Shown here: piece by piece, positions 13,181 through 24,262 of the stretch
Layout: every line of letters begins with the position of its first letter
How positions within the stretch are numbered: the stretch's first letter is position 1
DNA from: Brachypodius melanocephalos
Lineage: Eukaryota; Chordata; Aves; Passeriformes; Pycnonotidae
Reading direction: 5' to 3'
Assembly: GCA_013398615.1 (NCBI GenBank)
Contig: VZSR01002420.1
Coordinates: 397,613 to 461,612 of the forward strand
Length of the DNA: 64,000 bases
Notes under the pieces: model-generated
Database searches by the model: none
What the model was told of the DNA's origin: nothing
What the model saw: the letters and a program-made list of their open reading frames with translations, nothing else
Program-made: the position numbers and the translations under genes

Positions 13181-16100
13181 CCTTCACTTTTCCAATTGCT
13201 TTGGTAGCAGCGGCCTTGTCTTGCAACTGTGTGGTGCCATGTGAGGAAAAGGCTGAGGGAATATGTACATGATGGGTAACGTGCAAAAGCATAACAGAGA
13301 TAGTGTTATCCTTGGAAGTTGTTTCTGAAGTTCTTCAAAACCCTCTCTTGTGCCGTGACATTTCACAGCCACTCCTAAATCAGTATTATCTGTACTTGGG
13401 AAATGATTCCTAGACAGATTGTGTGCAAATTGTGTGTCATTTACACCAGTCTTCTACAGCTGGAATCCATCTCCACCCAAAAAAGTTAGTGGGATTAGGA
13501 AGTGATGGTGAGAACCAAGGGTCCTTTCTAGATTTTAGAAGAGAATCTGTGATCAAACTGCTCTTAGCTTTGCAATTTTATTATGGCTCCTGCTTCCACA
13601 GCAGTGGTGGGAGGACAAGAAAGGAGAAAGCTCCTGTGTGGATTTACACAGAATAGAACTGAATGGCAAGGGCAGCAAAAGTTGAAGCGGTGAAAATTAC
13701 TCCCAATGTTGATCTGACAGTGTGATGCTGCAGTAACAGAAAGGCTGCAATTGCTTTGCTTTTACAAAACTATGCACATGTTTACTAACAGCAGTCATTA
13801 TCACAGAAAATAAATACACACATGCAGAAGTGGATGTTTTCAAAAGTGCCTGACTGAATTTGTTAACTGATTCCTGTTGTAATTCACAAGAAGTTGAATG
13901 TCTTCCTATGTTCTTTATAAATCCTCAAGTTCTGTTTTATTTGGATTGTTTATAGCTGTGTTTGAATTCCTGTAAGAAAACAATAGGCTTGTAAAAGTGT
14001 GGCTGGTCTAAGAGTATGTGTTAGAAGATTCTGGCATGAAAATGCAAATCAGGTACTAAAGAGTTGTATTTAAACAAGGCCTCAATTTTCTGGCAAAATT
14101 ATTGGGTCTTGGTTTTTGAACTGATCCCAAAATGTATTGAAAAGTTATGGATATTTTTCCCTCAGCTTCACCAGCCAGTGAATGTCACCTGCTGCAGTTT
14201 GACTGCTGATAACATGTCTCACAGTTTTTTATTGCCTAAGGAGTAATTATTTAGGCCTTGGAATTAAAATTCTTTCAAGCAAAATATATTCAGGCTGTCC
14301 CTGTTAGGAAAAAAATAAGTGTGTGGAATGCAGAGCAGCCAGATGATCTGTGCCTAGGAACGTTACTGCCAGTAGTACAAGAGATTTCTCAGATGTCTTG
14401 GAAAACCTTTTGGATAAATGTATAATGTCTGTTCTGAAAGATTGTGGAGGAAAGCTACTGGCAAATGCACTGCGGCAGGTTTTGGAAAAGACCAAGGCAG
14501 GACTGCTGTAAAATTTCTCCTTGCAGTGACAGAAAGCAAGACGTGCTCCGTGCAATGTGAAAGTGCTAAGCACAAACAGAAAGTTAGCTCTCTTATTAAG
14601 TATGTTTTTACCTCTTTGACGTGTCTTTTCTTCCACATGCCATATCCTATTGACACAAAAGATGAGTAGCATCTGGTTGGAAGTACCCTGATGGCCGGAA
14701 ATAGTCCAGTCTTCTATTTCAAGCAACAGTTGCTTACAAGCTCATTGCCTCTCTTGCAGCAGAGATGAGATGTCTTATGAGCAAGATGAATGCTGATATT
14801 GTTTTCACATACTAAATGATTTTAAGAAGTTGCTACTTAGCAAGATGAAATCAAAAATAAGTTGAAAGGAAACTCACTGGTCAGATACAGCAACTCTGTA
14901 CCTGAAAGGTACCAATAAACTCAGGCACTTATGCTCTGTATAGCTTACTGTGAGTAAGGAGAAGGGAACTCAAAACGGGACATCACTTGGAAAGAGGTGG
15001 TGTAAGTGTTGAAGTATTAATCTAATTTTACATAGCACCGTTGCGGCACAAAGACTTTTATGAATTTACATGTGTATATGTATTTGGCAGATATGTTCAT
15101 TAATAACCAAGCCAATTGTTCCTGCAAAATTGCAGCCTCTTACTGGCTACTTGTCCGTGTGTCTGATGTAGAGGAGTCATGTCAGTGCAGTGTTGTGTGT
15201 GCTGAGACAGGGTGAAAGAGTATGGATCTGGGGCAGGCACTCTGGCAGCTTCCCACATTTATCCATTTTGTGCTGGGCTGACATTGGGCTGCAAAGAACA
15301 GCATTTGGGCAGTGGCAGAAATTAAGAGTTATTGGAAGTGAGCTCTGCCTATGTTTTGCATGCTTGAAATGTGCTATCTTGGCCATGAGAAATCTCAGTG
15401 AGAAGAAAAACATTGACTGCAAACCACCGATGTTTCTTGCCAAACAGATCATCTTTGTGCACTCCTCTGACTATTCTTGTAACTGGATTTGGTGTGCTTT
15501 AATGAGTTTCTCTGACTATTTCCTGGCAAAATGCTGGGATCTGGGGGAGATGCCCAACTCCATAATTGAAGTATTGAGTGAGTGGTAGCTGAGGAGAAAC
15601 ACTTCCCTGCTTTCTATGCCTGTGGCCGGCGCAGACCTTCCACATTGGCAAGAAGAACATACGCGCAGTTAGTTGCCTTCTAGACAGACCAGTGAGAGAG
15701 GCAAGTGGCTTTAGGGGAACAGAAAAACATTGGATTGAGGCCAGCAGTAGTAGATGGTGATGGTCTCCATGGACCAGGAGAGGTTGATGCGAAGCCAATG
15801 TGTCAGGGAACATTTCTCATTTTGTTTGCTTTGCACTCCCGATGTCCAGACAAGCCCAGGAGTGTGAGCCCACAGCCAGCCCCAAATGAATATATTGTAT
15901 AGAATTTATTCAGTTCTGGTCATTACCTAAACTGGAGGCTGGCCAAGTCGGTAAAGTTGACTCTGGCAGCAACTACAAGTTGCGTTTCCTGTTGAGAAGA
16001 TGAGTTTGAGAAATATTCTCATTTAGTGCTGAAAATGCATGGCTTTCTGCCTCTTCTAATGAGAGCGAGAGGAGTTGGAGTATGTTGATGTAATTCTACA

Positions 16101-16413
16101 CTTTGTCATGTGTTGTTTACATACTGTTTGCACCTCACTGTTCTCTGCATGAGTGCCAGCACCCTGATATTTCTGCAATTTATTTTTATGATCTTACTGT
16201 TGAAACAGCTGTAAAAACAAGTAGTGAAAGTGAGCCAGCTGCTGGAATTTCTGATTCCAAGTCTGGTTTGTAGTAGGCAGACATTGGAAGGGAAGGATAT
16301 ATGAAAAACAACAAATAAACTTAATCTCAGGACTAAATGCAAACAAGTTAGATGGCTGAATTTTTAACTGCTGAAGAGAATTAAATCACTAATGAATGAA
16401 ATAATACAGCTTT

Positions 16414-16415
16414 TA

Positions 16416-16453
<38 letters not shown>
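16414..16453. repeat. (TA)n microsatellite plus T tract
   Basis: Alternating TA from 16414 to 16438 runs directly into a T tract ending at 16453. It is probably length-polymorphic. No coding sequence is disturbed. Confidence 0.95.
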
Positions 16454-17512
16454 CACAAAGCATGTCTAAGTACATACTACTGCTTTAAAGGAGATCTTAC
16501 GCTGTCCTGTGAGGACTTGGGAGCAGTAGACCTATTGTCTCACCTACACCTCATTTGTTTTAGTATTGCAGAAACAGACCAAAGAGATGGAGATGTCTTA
16601 ACATTTTCCTTGGCTAGGTAAAAATCCATATACTTACTTTGTACACTAGTGTCAGCACCACTGGCATGTGACTTTGTGAAAGAAAATAAAAAATAGTCTT
16701 TCATCCAAGTAGCTAATTGTTTTTGACTTTGGTATTTAGATTCTTGTTTATGATTCAAAGGTAATAGGGACCTAATGTCTTTAGCACTGCAGTGATACAC
16801 GTAAATTCTGTATTTAAAATGCTCCTTTGTCCCTGCCTTGAGGTTTGCCTAGGCAGCAGAGATGAGCTGATCAGCTTAGAGGAGCACAGGGTAGCCTGTG
16901 GGTAATGATTTTGTTCCTTTTTCAGTTGCAGTAATTTGCTTGCTGTTTACAATGCTTTCCATAAAATATTTGCCAATTCACCTTCTAAAGGTGTGAGTTG
17001 GAGGGCTGCTTCTTGCTATCTACTTTGGTCCAGCCAAAACCCAGCAGCATCCAAGAGATTGCTGCTCATATTCAGAAAAGGCCAGTTCATGAGTTGGGGG
17101 CATTTCCCTTTGCAGAGAGGGCAGTGTGGTCTGAGGACTTGTCAGCTGGTTCCTTCTTGTTCTCGCAATTGTAACCACAGGCACACACACAAAATCTTTA
17201 TCTGCTCTGCAGAGAGCCAGGCATTTGTTTGTATGTTTTGTGGTGACACTTGGCTCAAGTGAATCTCACAGTACAGGTGTTGTGGGTCACTCTAGGTGAA
17301 CCCTAAAGAGACAGGAGAAAGATTTCCTTTCTCTGCGAAGAATACCAGGTGGTTTTAAGTTTTGATCCTGCAATTTGTACTTTGCTGGAACCTCTGTGCT
17401 TGTGTTGAGGCCTGTTAACCTCAGTGTCCCAGGGCAGTGAGGAGCTGTAATCATGGCAAGCAGATTCCAGGATCCAGCCCAGAGTGGGGATGTGAAAACA
17501 GACCTTGTGTGG

Positions 17513-17540
17513 ATATATATATGTACACGTATATATATAA
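17513..17540. repeat. AT-rich imperfect dinucleotide repeat
   Basis: Two ATATAT stretches flank a central GTACACGT, giving a nearly palindromic AT-rich block of 28 bp. It is a short degenerate microsatellite. Confidence 0.8.
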
Positions 17541-19150
17541 AGCTGTAAACAGACAACAGAAGTGGCAGCTGGAGAAGTTGTTCCAGAGGGGCTGTGTGAG
17601 CAGTAGGAAGAAAGGAGCCAAAGGAAAAAAGGGCAGAAACCCACTTCTGAGTGGAATCTATTGATTCCTTCTTGTCTTGTGATTTATTTTATGGTGATGT
17701 AACACTATCTGTTAATTGTCAGAGGGATGGCCTCGTCTGTCAAATGAGTGTGTTATCTGCATTTCTAGTCTGCCTTAGAAGCTGAGTACATCCCTTTGCA
17801 ATGCTGATGCCCATTCCTTGTGTTCAGTGAAGGTATTGTTGCTGTGGAGGGGACCCAGAGCAGGAGTGTCAGGCTTGGACTCGCTAACCCACTCTGCTGA
17901 AATGAGAACATGAAGCTTCAGCCTAGATATTCTTAGTCAGAGATGTCTGCTGCCTGCAGTGTCAAGAATATTTCATTCTTTTCCCAACCTGATGTTTGAA
18001 AACAAAAAACTGCCTAAGAAGCCAGCTTTTCCTGGCCCTGAGAGCTGTGCAAGCTCCTGAGAAGGGAAGACATTGCCAGTGGTAGTCTGGAAAGAAGAGA
18101 AACATGTTGTTCTTCAAACACTTACAGACAGTGAAATTTTACCATTGATTTTGCACCCTGCTGTGTTTGTAGTCACATTTTATTCTGTTTAGGTATAAAC
18201 TCATTGGCACACGTAGGTTTCGGTTTGATTTGTATTTTAACTGAAAATATCGGAACTTGCAACTCAAAATCCTCTGTTTGTGCTCTAGACTTAATAGGGG
18301 GTCAGGAAAAGCCTTTTCACCATGAAGGTTAATCATGTTACTACATGATTATATGTACAAAAACCATCAGGAAGAGTCATGACTAACTAGAAATGGTTAA
18401 AAGGTATAGTTTTAATGAGGCCAAAATGCCACATGAAACTTTGTCAAGTTTAGTTCCACAATTCAGCTGTAGTTTTGACACAGTTCTTGTGCCTTAAGGT
18501 GGGCCAAAATTCTTCATGATTTGGCAAATGGTTGTAACGAGTGTCTGGGCACACACTCACTTCAGTCAGGGGTTGCTTGTATGAGGTGATGTTCAACTAT
18601 TCTTGCATTTGCTGTTCCCATTCCTTTACATGGACTTCAGTAAAATGAGCAACAACAGTAGCAAAAAACCCCCTGCTTGTCTGGTGGGATAAAATTAAGC
18701 TTTGGGGAAGCAGAGGCTTTTTTAAACATTCCCTGAAAGCCCCAAGCCTGCCAAGGAATTTTAAACGGGGACTTGGAGTTGTCAGCTGCTTCCCTCAGTC
18801 TGAGGAAGTACTCTAAGTTCATTCCTTGTTACTGCCTGTAACCCAGCAGAACTCACCTCCAGAAACAGCTGGTGTCTTCTTCAGTGCTGCTCAAATTGTC
18901 TTGCACAGCAGTTGAACAAAACTTTTGCCTCTTGCCCGCTTTTTAGCAGTTCATTGTTGTTTTAGTATTTTATAGGTGAGTAGTGATTCTCTCAGGTGAT
19001 GGGGTGCTGGTATGAGAACAAGCAGGCAGATGGCAAATGCTTTTCTAACACACTTCTGTAGCTGAGGCATGTTTCTTTTCCAGCTGTGTTGAAAAGAGCG
19101 AGTCACTGCCTGGATGATAATCTAATTATTTTACCTTTTCCTCTTGTTTG

Positions 19151-19158
19151 CCCAGCAG
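19151..19158 (+). other. ARHGAP24: Tandem (NAGNAG) splice acceptor of the start-codon exon
   Basis: A pyrimidine-rich tract (TTTTCCTCTTGTTTGCCC-like, about 19135-19153) is followed by CAGCAG. This offers two AG acceptors three bases apart, ending at 19155 and 19158. The exon would start at 19156 or 19159. Both choices lie in the 5' untranslated part, so the protein is unchanged. Confidence 0.7.
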
Positions 19159-19178
19159 GAGAGTTGCCTATTCCCAGT
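19159..19178 (+). other. ARHGAP24: 5' UTR portion of the ARHGAP24 start-codon exon
   Basis: About 20 bases (23 if the first acceptor of the CAGCAG pair is used) lie between the acceptor and the start codon. The start context is agtATGG, with A at -3 and G at +4, a strong match to the vertebrate initiation consensus. The same frame is open upstream to an ATG at 19086, but that lies in predicted intron sequence, so I take 19179 as the start. Confidence 0.75.
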
Positions 19179-19358
19179 ATGGAAGAACACAATGGCTCTT
19201 CAGAGACTCCTGCCCTGAGCCAAGGGCGGCACGTTGCCATCAAGTGTGGGTGGCTGCGGAAGCAGGGGGGCTTTGTCAAGACCTGGCACACGCGCTGGTT
19301 TGTCCTCAAGGGGGACCAGCTCTACTATTTCAAAGACGAAGATGAAACCAAGCCCTTG
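19179..19358 (+). CDS. ARHGAP24: ARHGAP24 (FilGAP) coding exon with start codon, residues 1-60, N-terminal part of PH domain
   Basis: ARHGAP24/FilGAP is a filamin A-binding Rho GTPase-activating protein that inactivates Rac, downstream of ROCK. It limits lamellipodia and cell spreading, and its PH domain binds phosphoinositides and targets it to membranes. This exon encodes 60 residues beginning MEEHNGSSE. From residue 23 it reads CGWLRKQGGFVKTWHTRWFV, followed by LKGDQLYYFKDEDETKPL. From memory, human ARHGAP24 is nearly identical from residue 20 onward, and only residues 4-19 differ substantially. The paralogues ARHGAP22 and ARHGAP25 have a KKQRS..KNWQQR pattern here, so they are excluded. 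The PH start is about residue 19. K28, K34 and R39 sit in the beta1-beta2 region expected to contact phosphoinositide, and R39 is, as I recall, the residue mutated in FilGAP lipid-binding tests. The exon ends after codon 60 (phase 0) at a consensus donor, TTG|gtaagt. It is partial: the protein continues at 53952. Confidence 0.96.
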
Positions 19359-19702
19359 GTAAGTGAAAGGAGGAGAAGGGATGGGAGGTCAGGGAGAAAA
19401 GTAAGTTAATGCAAGCAAAATTGTTTGCAGTGTAAAGCACTGAACTTCTCTATCTCTGTCACTGACTCACTGTTGGATTTGGGATTTTGATTACACTGAG
19501 TCAGGCCCTGGCAGTTAATGTGGTTTCCCCATCAGACTAATTTCTAAAACTTCCTTTCCCAGGTCAGGTTTTCTCATTTCTGCATTTTAAAAGGAGAGAA
19601 GTATACAGGAAGTTCAAGTAGCAAAAATCATCAGTCAGATGGACTTGGCTGAGGCAAGATGAATACACTGTATTTGAAAAGATACTGCTTGTTTTGGGTT
19701 GG

Positions 19703-19718
19703 TTTTTTTTTTTTTTTT
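19703..19718. repeat. Poly-T run
   Basis: Sixteen T residues about 340 bp into the long intron. It is a simple homopolymer. Confidence 0.9.
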
Positions 19719-21325
19719 CCCCTGCTACTATGCAGAGTATCCCTGCTTTGTGTCTTCCCACATAAGACCCTCGCCTGAATACATTGCCACCTGTAATATG
19801 GAACGGACTGCTGTCTGCCTGCCTGGTTCTGTTGTGGTGATTTACTGCTCCTTAACCCTCATCTCTTTTCCTATTTATTTAGCTTTTTCGCCAGCGTGCT
19901 TCAGGGCTGCCTATCCCCAGGGTGCCATAGGAGTAGAGTTAAATAGTGCTGCCTCTTGGGTCAGGGCAGCCTGAGCCTCTTTGATAGTAAGGATCTCCTG
20001 CTAGCACCTACAGGGGTATGAAAGTCTCATGTATTAATGATTTTCCAGATGTTTGTGACTGTAGAAAAAAGCTTTGACATCTGTGAGTTACTTCTGTGCA
20101 GGTAGTAAAATATTATCATCACAGCCATATTTTTTATGGCTGCTAAATTTCTCATGGTATACCTTTTGTATGGAATTTCACAGGGAGTTCTCAAATATGT
20201 AAAACCCATCTAATCCAGCTTCCTGTATGGAACAGGTCATGACAACTGGCCGAGCTTTACAGTTTGCATTATAGTGCACATGTTAAGAAAAATGTTCAGT
20301 CTTGAGGAAATGGTTTCCAAAGTGTGTGAGAATTCCTAAATACCTGTTTCATAGCCTTGGTAGCTGTTTTCCCATAAAATTATCTCAGATAGTATAGGTT
20401 AATCAAATAGCACACTGTATCTTTACACAAATTACATGTTACGATGACTGCTTTGAATATGAAATAGTTAATAATTTCTGGGAAATACAGCATGTCTTCT
20501 ACTATATATATTTTTTAATCAAGACTGTAAAAAGCAGCCATCAAAATAAAATGTTTGTGGGTCAGATCCTGGGTTTCCAGAATGTAACTCTGCTTCCTAG
20601 TGCTTGATATCTGTCAGGATGTTTGCATGCAAAGACTTCATGGCTTTTTAAGAGGTGGCACAATGCTCTGTTTCATGGAGCTTTCTACAGCCCAGAGTCC
20701 AAATTATCTTCTTGTTTCTCTGCTACTGACCTGTGGGATGGCTTCAGAATATCCTGTTGACTTTGCTGCTTCCCTTTTGTTGTGGATGGAGGTGGTGATT
20801 CTGATCTGATACTTGTGATAGGTTAGGTAGCAGCTTGTGAAATAACTAAAACCTTATTTGAATTTTCCACTTTAGTCTCAAGCAAGTTCATAAAGAAATA
20901 CAAAGTAGGGTGGGAAAAAGCTGTAACTTAAAATATGAGAGAAGTGTAACTTAAAATATGCCAATGTGTTTGGAAAATTAATGGGCCTGTCCAAATTAGG
21001 ATCAGTCAATAGCTCACCTTGGTGTACCTTTTGAAATGTTTCCGAAGCAAACTGCACAAGTGTCAGCACCTGAAATATGTCCCAGGTTCAGTGCCATATA
21101 CAGAACTATTTTTTTCCCATTACATTGAAGGGTTTGTTGCATTAACTGTGACAAGAAAATCACTATGACCTTCTAGGAACCCTGTTGTTCTTGCTGTGGA
21201 GAGCTAAAGCGAAGAACTCCACTAATAACATAAATTTTCAGTGCGTAGGGATATTAGGAAATGGCAAGCATATTTTTTTATATTGGATCTGTATTTAGGA
21301 TAAATACCTCTTTGTTTACTGCTGG

Positions 21326-21357
21326 ATTGTACAGTCTGTACAATTTACAGATGTACA
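21326..21357. repeat. Inverted repeat with three TGTACA motifs
   Basis: A perfect inverted repeat with 9-bp arms (ATTGTACAG, T, CTGTACAAT) spans 21326-21344, and a third TGTACA lies at 21352-21357. The first two TGTACA hexamers are exactly 3 bp apart. Function is unknown. Confidence 0.85.
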
Positions 21358-23349
21358 GTAATTCTTTTAGACAATAATATAATGAAAGAAAGTTAATGAG
21401 GTTTTGCTTCAAATCAGATTGTAGTTTTTATTTTGCTTGCTGGTTGGTTGTGTTTGGAAGGAGGCAGAGAGCAGTGATTACTTGTACTGAGGAATATTCT
21501 AATTGCACACCTTGTGTGTATGTGTAAATATATATATTTATACAAGGTGGAAGAACTATTTGAGGAGACAAGACAAGCCACTGAGCTTATGTTCATAGCT
21601 TATATTCATGTTAATGTGAATTAGAGAAAAGCAGAATCCAGTTTCTGGTGCAAATTCAGCAGGTGTCCTGAGCACCAGTCTGCTTAACATTTGGGTTTGG
21701 CTTCAGTTCAGTCTGTAACAGATATTATGCCATGGTGCTTGTGTTTTTGAAAGTGGGAGAGATGAGAATGGAACCAAATTTCATAAAAATGTTATGATCT
21801 GTCAGACTTTATTCTCCAAGTGACTGTGTATAATGGGAGTATAGAGAAGCAGGAACATTTTGTGTCTAAACCATCAGTAGACGCTTTGGAATTCCTGGAG
21901 CAGGCTCATTTCCTGCTAGTAACAGAGATGGGTACCGCATACGCTTTAGTTGGTGTGTGTACATCTCCTTGGTGTCAAGGCTATGAAATTTAAAAGTCAT
22001 TAACTATCAGTGTGAGTGTGGGGAATTGCCTCTGCCAACCTGTGCCTACAGGCACACAGAGCTACTGAGAACAACAGAAGAAAAAGCCGTGCACAGCTGT
22101 TACAGTCAAGGTCAGCGAATTGTCATTGATTCTTTATTATCATCACACACATGAATCTTCCCCTTGTAATGTTTTATCAATAAATTAGCATCTGTTTTTT
22201 GCTCTGGTATCCCTGAAATATCTCTTATGATCTGGCAAAGATGGCATTTCTGTTTACTGAAGATGTGTGTTTGGATAGCAATAATCTAGTTAATTCCACA
22301 GGACAAAAAAAAAAAAATCTAACAAATAAGTGAGCAAGCCATTTGAAGGAAAAAAATCTGATTTCTTGTAAATCTGTGTTATCTCTACTCCATGGAAGTG
22401 ATAATGGGTTTTGCTTTCTTAATTCTTTTTACTATTTTGTGCTTTAGAAAGCTATTATTATGCTAGATCTGAAGGTCAGTTCTCCAAGCTTGAAATGTGG
22501 GCAGCTGAAAGGAATCAGAATTTAGCATTCCCTGTTCCACAGTACAGCTGTTGTTTAAATGCAGCCCATGAAAATTCATTTCTTCCTTTCTTCTCTCCTA
22601 TGCTTAACCTCTCCAGTTGTGTCAGGGTTGGCATGGTCTTGACTGAAGCTGGGAGGAGGAAGTCAGTGCTGGCTCATGAGGCGTCGTGTTTTTTCTGTGG
22701 TTTTGTGAGCAGCAGAAGGGAGATTTTGAAGCGTTGTCTCTTTTTTGCAGTTTTGCTGTCTCACTCTCCCAATGTTACTGGGGAAGTGGGAGCAAAGCTT
22801 GGTAACTTGTACTGATGGAACATCACTGATACTAGGTTGTAAATGAGCAAGGATGGACAAACTCATCCAGTCTAAACAGCATTTGAGTTTCAGGCACCTC
22901 TTTAATGTTGTTGAGACTCGGCTTGGTTTATGGACTTGAATTGGAGGTGTACAGCAGAGAGATCTTGAAAAGCTATGAATTAGCCTTCAGGAAACACTTT
23001 CGGTGTATGTCTGAAAGCTGACAAGGATCTGCTGTTTCAGTTTATATCCCATGCTGAACTGTTTGCCATGCAGTTTTTATCCTCAAGATCTTTATAAGCT
23101 CTTAACTGTTCAGCTTAATTAATGCTGGAAGATGTTCAGTGGCTCACAGTATCTTAGGCCCTGGGGTGGGACAGGAGCTTGAAGAGGAAGAGTGTCAATC
23201 TTTAATGTGAAATTTGAATTGGTCGTTGACTGAAAATGAGTTAATGGCAACTGCAGTCTTAAGTACAGGTCACTGTTTTGTCTATAAGGGAAAGATGTTC
23301 TCTGATGTACAAACAGAATATATTTTGAAGTATTACTTTCTGGAAAAAT

Positions 23350-24262
23350 CATGGAATGAATTGTAGAATGATCTGGGTTGGAAAGGACCCTAAAGATCAT
23401 CCAGTTTCAACCTCTTGTCACTGATGTCCATTGGGACTCTGAGTCACACCCTCTGGATGTGACAATCTAGCAGGTTCCCTGTCCACCTAACAGTCTGGCC
23501 ATCAAATGCATTTCTCTCCAATTTAGAGAGAAGGATGTTGTGGGGAACCATGTTGAAGGCTTTACAGAAGCCCAGATAAATGACATCTGTAACCATCCCT
23601 TGCCCGCTGATGGAGTCACTCCATCACAGAAGGCCACAGGGTTGGTCAGGGAGGACTTGCCCTTGGTGAAGCCGTGCTGGGTGTCTCAAATCCCCTCCCA
23701 TCCTCCATGTGCCTTGGCACAGCTTCCAGGAGGATCTGTTCCATGGTATTCCCCAGCACAGAGATGAGGCTGACAGGCTGGTAAGTTCCCAAGGTCCTGC
23801 TTTCTGCCCTGTTTGAAGGTGGGTACAAAGTTTCCCTTTTTCCTATCACCTGGGACTTCACCTGACTACCATGGCTTTTACAATACCTTGGAGAGTGTCT
23901 TGGTAACTACATCAGCCAATTCCCTCAGCACTCTGGGATGCCTCTCATCAGGTCCCACAGACTTGTGTATTCAGGTTCCTTGGTGCCCAGGAACCTGATC
24001 TCTGCTTACAGTGGAAGGGATTTTGCTCCCCCAGTGCCCATCCTCCACTGGAGAGGTGTGGGAAGAGAGGTTGCCCCTGAAGACTGAGGCCAAGAAGTTG
24101 AGTACCTCAGTCGTGTCCTCTGTTGTTAACAGTGTACCAGGGTTGTTTATTGGGGTGGGCACACCTTCTTTGACCTTCCCTTTTTGGTTAACACACTTGT
24201 AGAAGCCTCTCTTTGTTACTCTTTGTATGTCTTGCCAGGTTCAGTGCTTCCCATTTAAGGCA
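23350..24262 (-). mobile_element. CR1 LINE fragment, reverse-transcriptase region joined to a 3' tail (antisense, decayed)
   Basis: Read on the minus strand, the fragment shows CR1 ORF2 landmarks in the expected order. Near 24.14-24.07 kb is a linker reading LLTTEDTTEVLNFLASVF, which matches the CR1 pattern LLT.EEKAEVLN.FFASVF. At about 23.80-23.72 kb is TYQPVSLISVLGNTMEQILL, an RT motif 1-2 region like NYRPVSLTSV. At about 23565-23531 is KAFNMVPHNIL, the RT motif KAFDTVPHNIL. Several frameshifts and stops break the frame, so this is a dead copy. The left end (23361-23410, gggttggaaaggaccctaaa and onward) is the antisense of a CR1 3' UTR. It lies next to mid-RT sequence, so the YADD-containing part and the C-terminus of ORF2 appear to be missing. 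Borders are approximate. Confidence 0.9.

Larger units (their letters stand above)
1..19155 (+). other. ARHGAP24: Non-coding sequence upstream of the ARHGAP24 start exon (probable 5' intron)
   Basis: The stretch ends in a polypyrimidine-rich tract and AG directly before the exon that carries the start codon, so its right end behaves as an intron 3' end. The known human gene has a non-coding first exon far upstream, and I infer the same here. Open frames are short, mutually overlapping on both strands and not recognisable as proteins. I see no CpG island or obvious promoter. It holds a short CR1 tail near 13.1 kb, a T-rich heptamer repeat near 5.5 kb, a TA repeat near 16.4 kb, an AT-rich tract near 17.5 kb and a perfect palindrome at 1793-1814. 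Otherwise I see nothing I can name. A non-coding 5' exon inside this stretch cannot be excluded from sequence alone. Confidence 0.7.

Noticed and set aside
14304..14726. 140-codon minus-strand open frame, with other frames also open
   Set aside because: No recognisable domain or splice context, and several frames are open at once. It fits chance for this sequence length.
15190..15588. 132-codon + strand open frame
   Set aside because: Cys/Trp-rich translation without any motif. A frame of this size is expected by chance in 64 kb read in six frames.
19086..19178. In-frame upstream extension of the first ARHGAP24 exon from an ATG at 19086
   Set aside because: It crosses the pyrimidine tract and splice acceptor, and the known protein begins with MEE, which matches the ATG at 19179.
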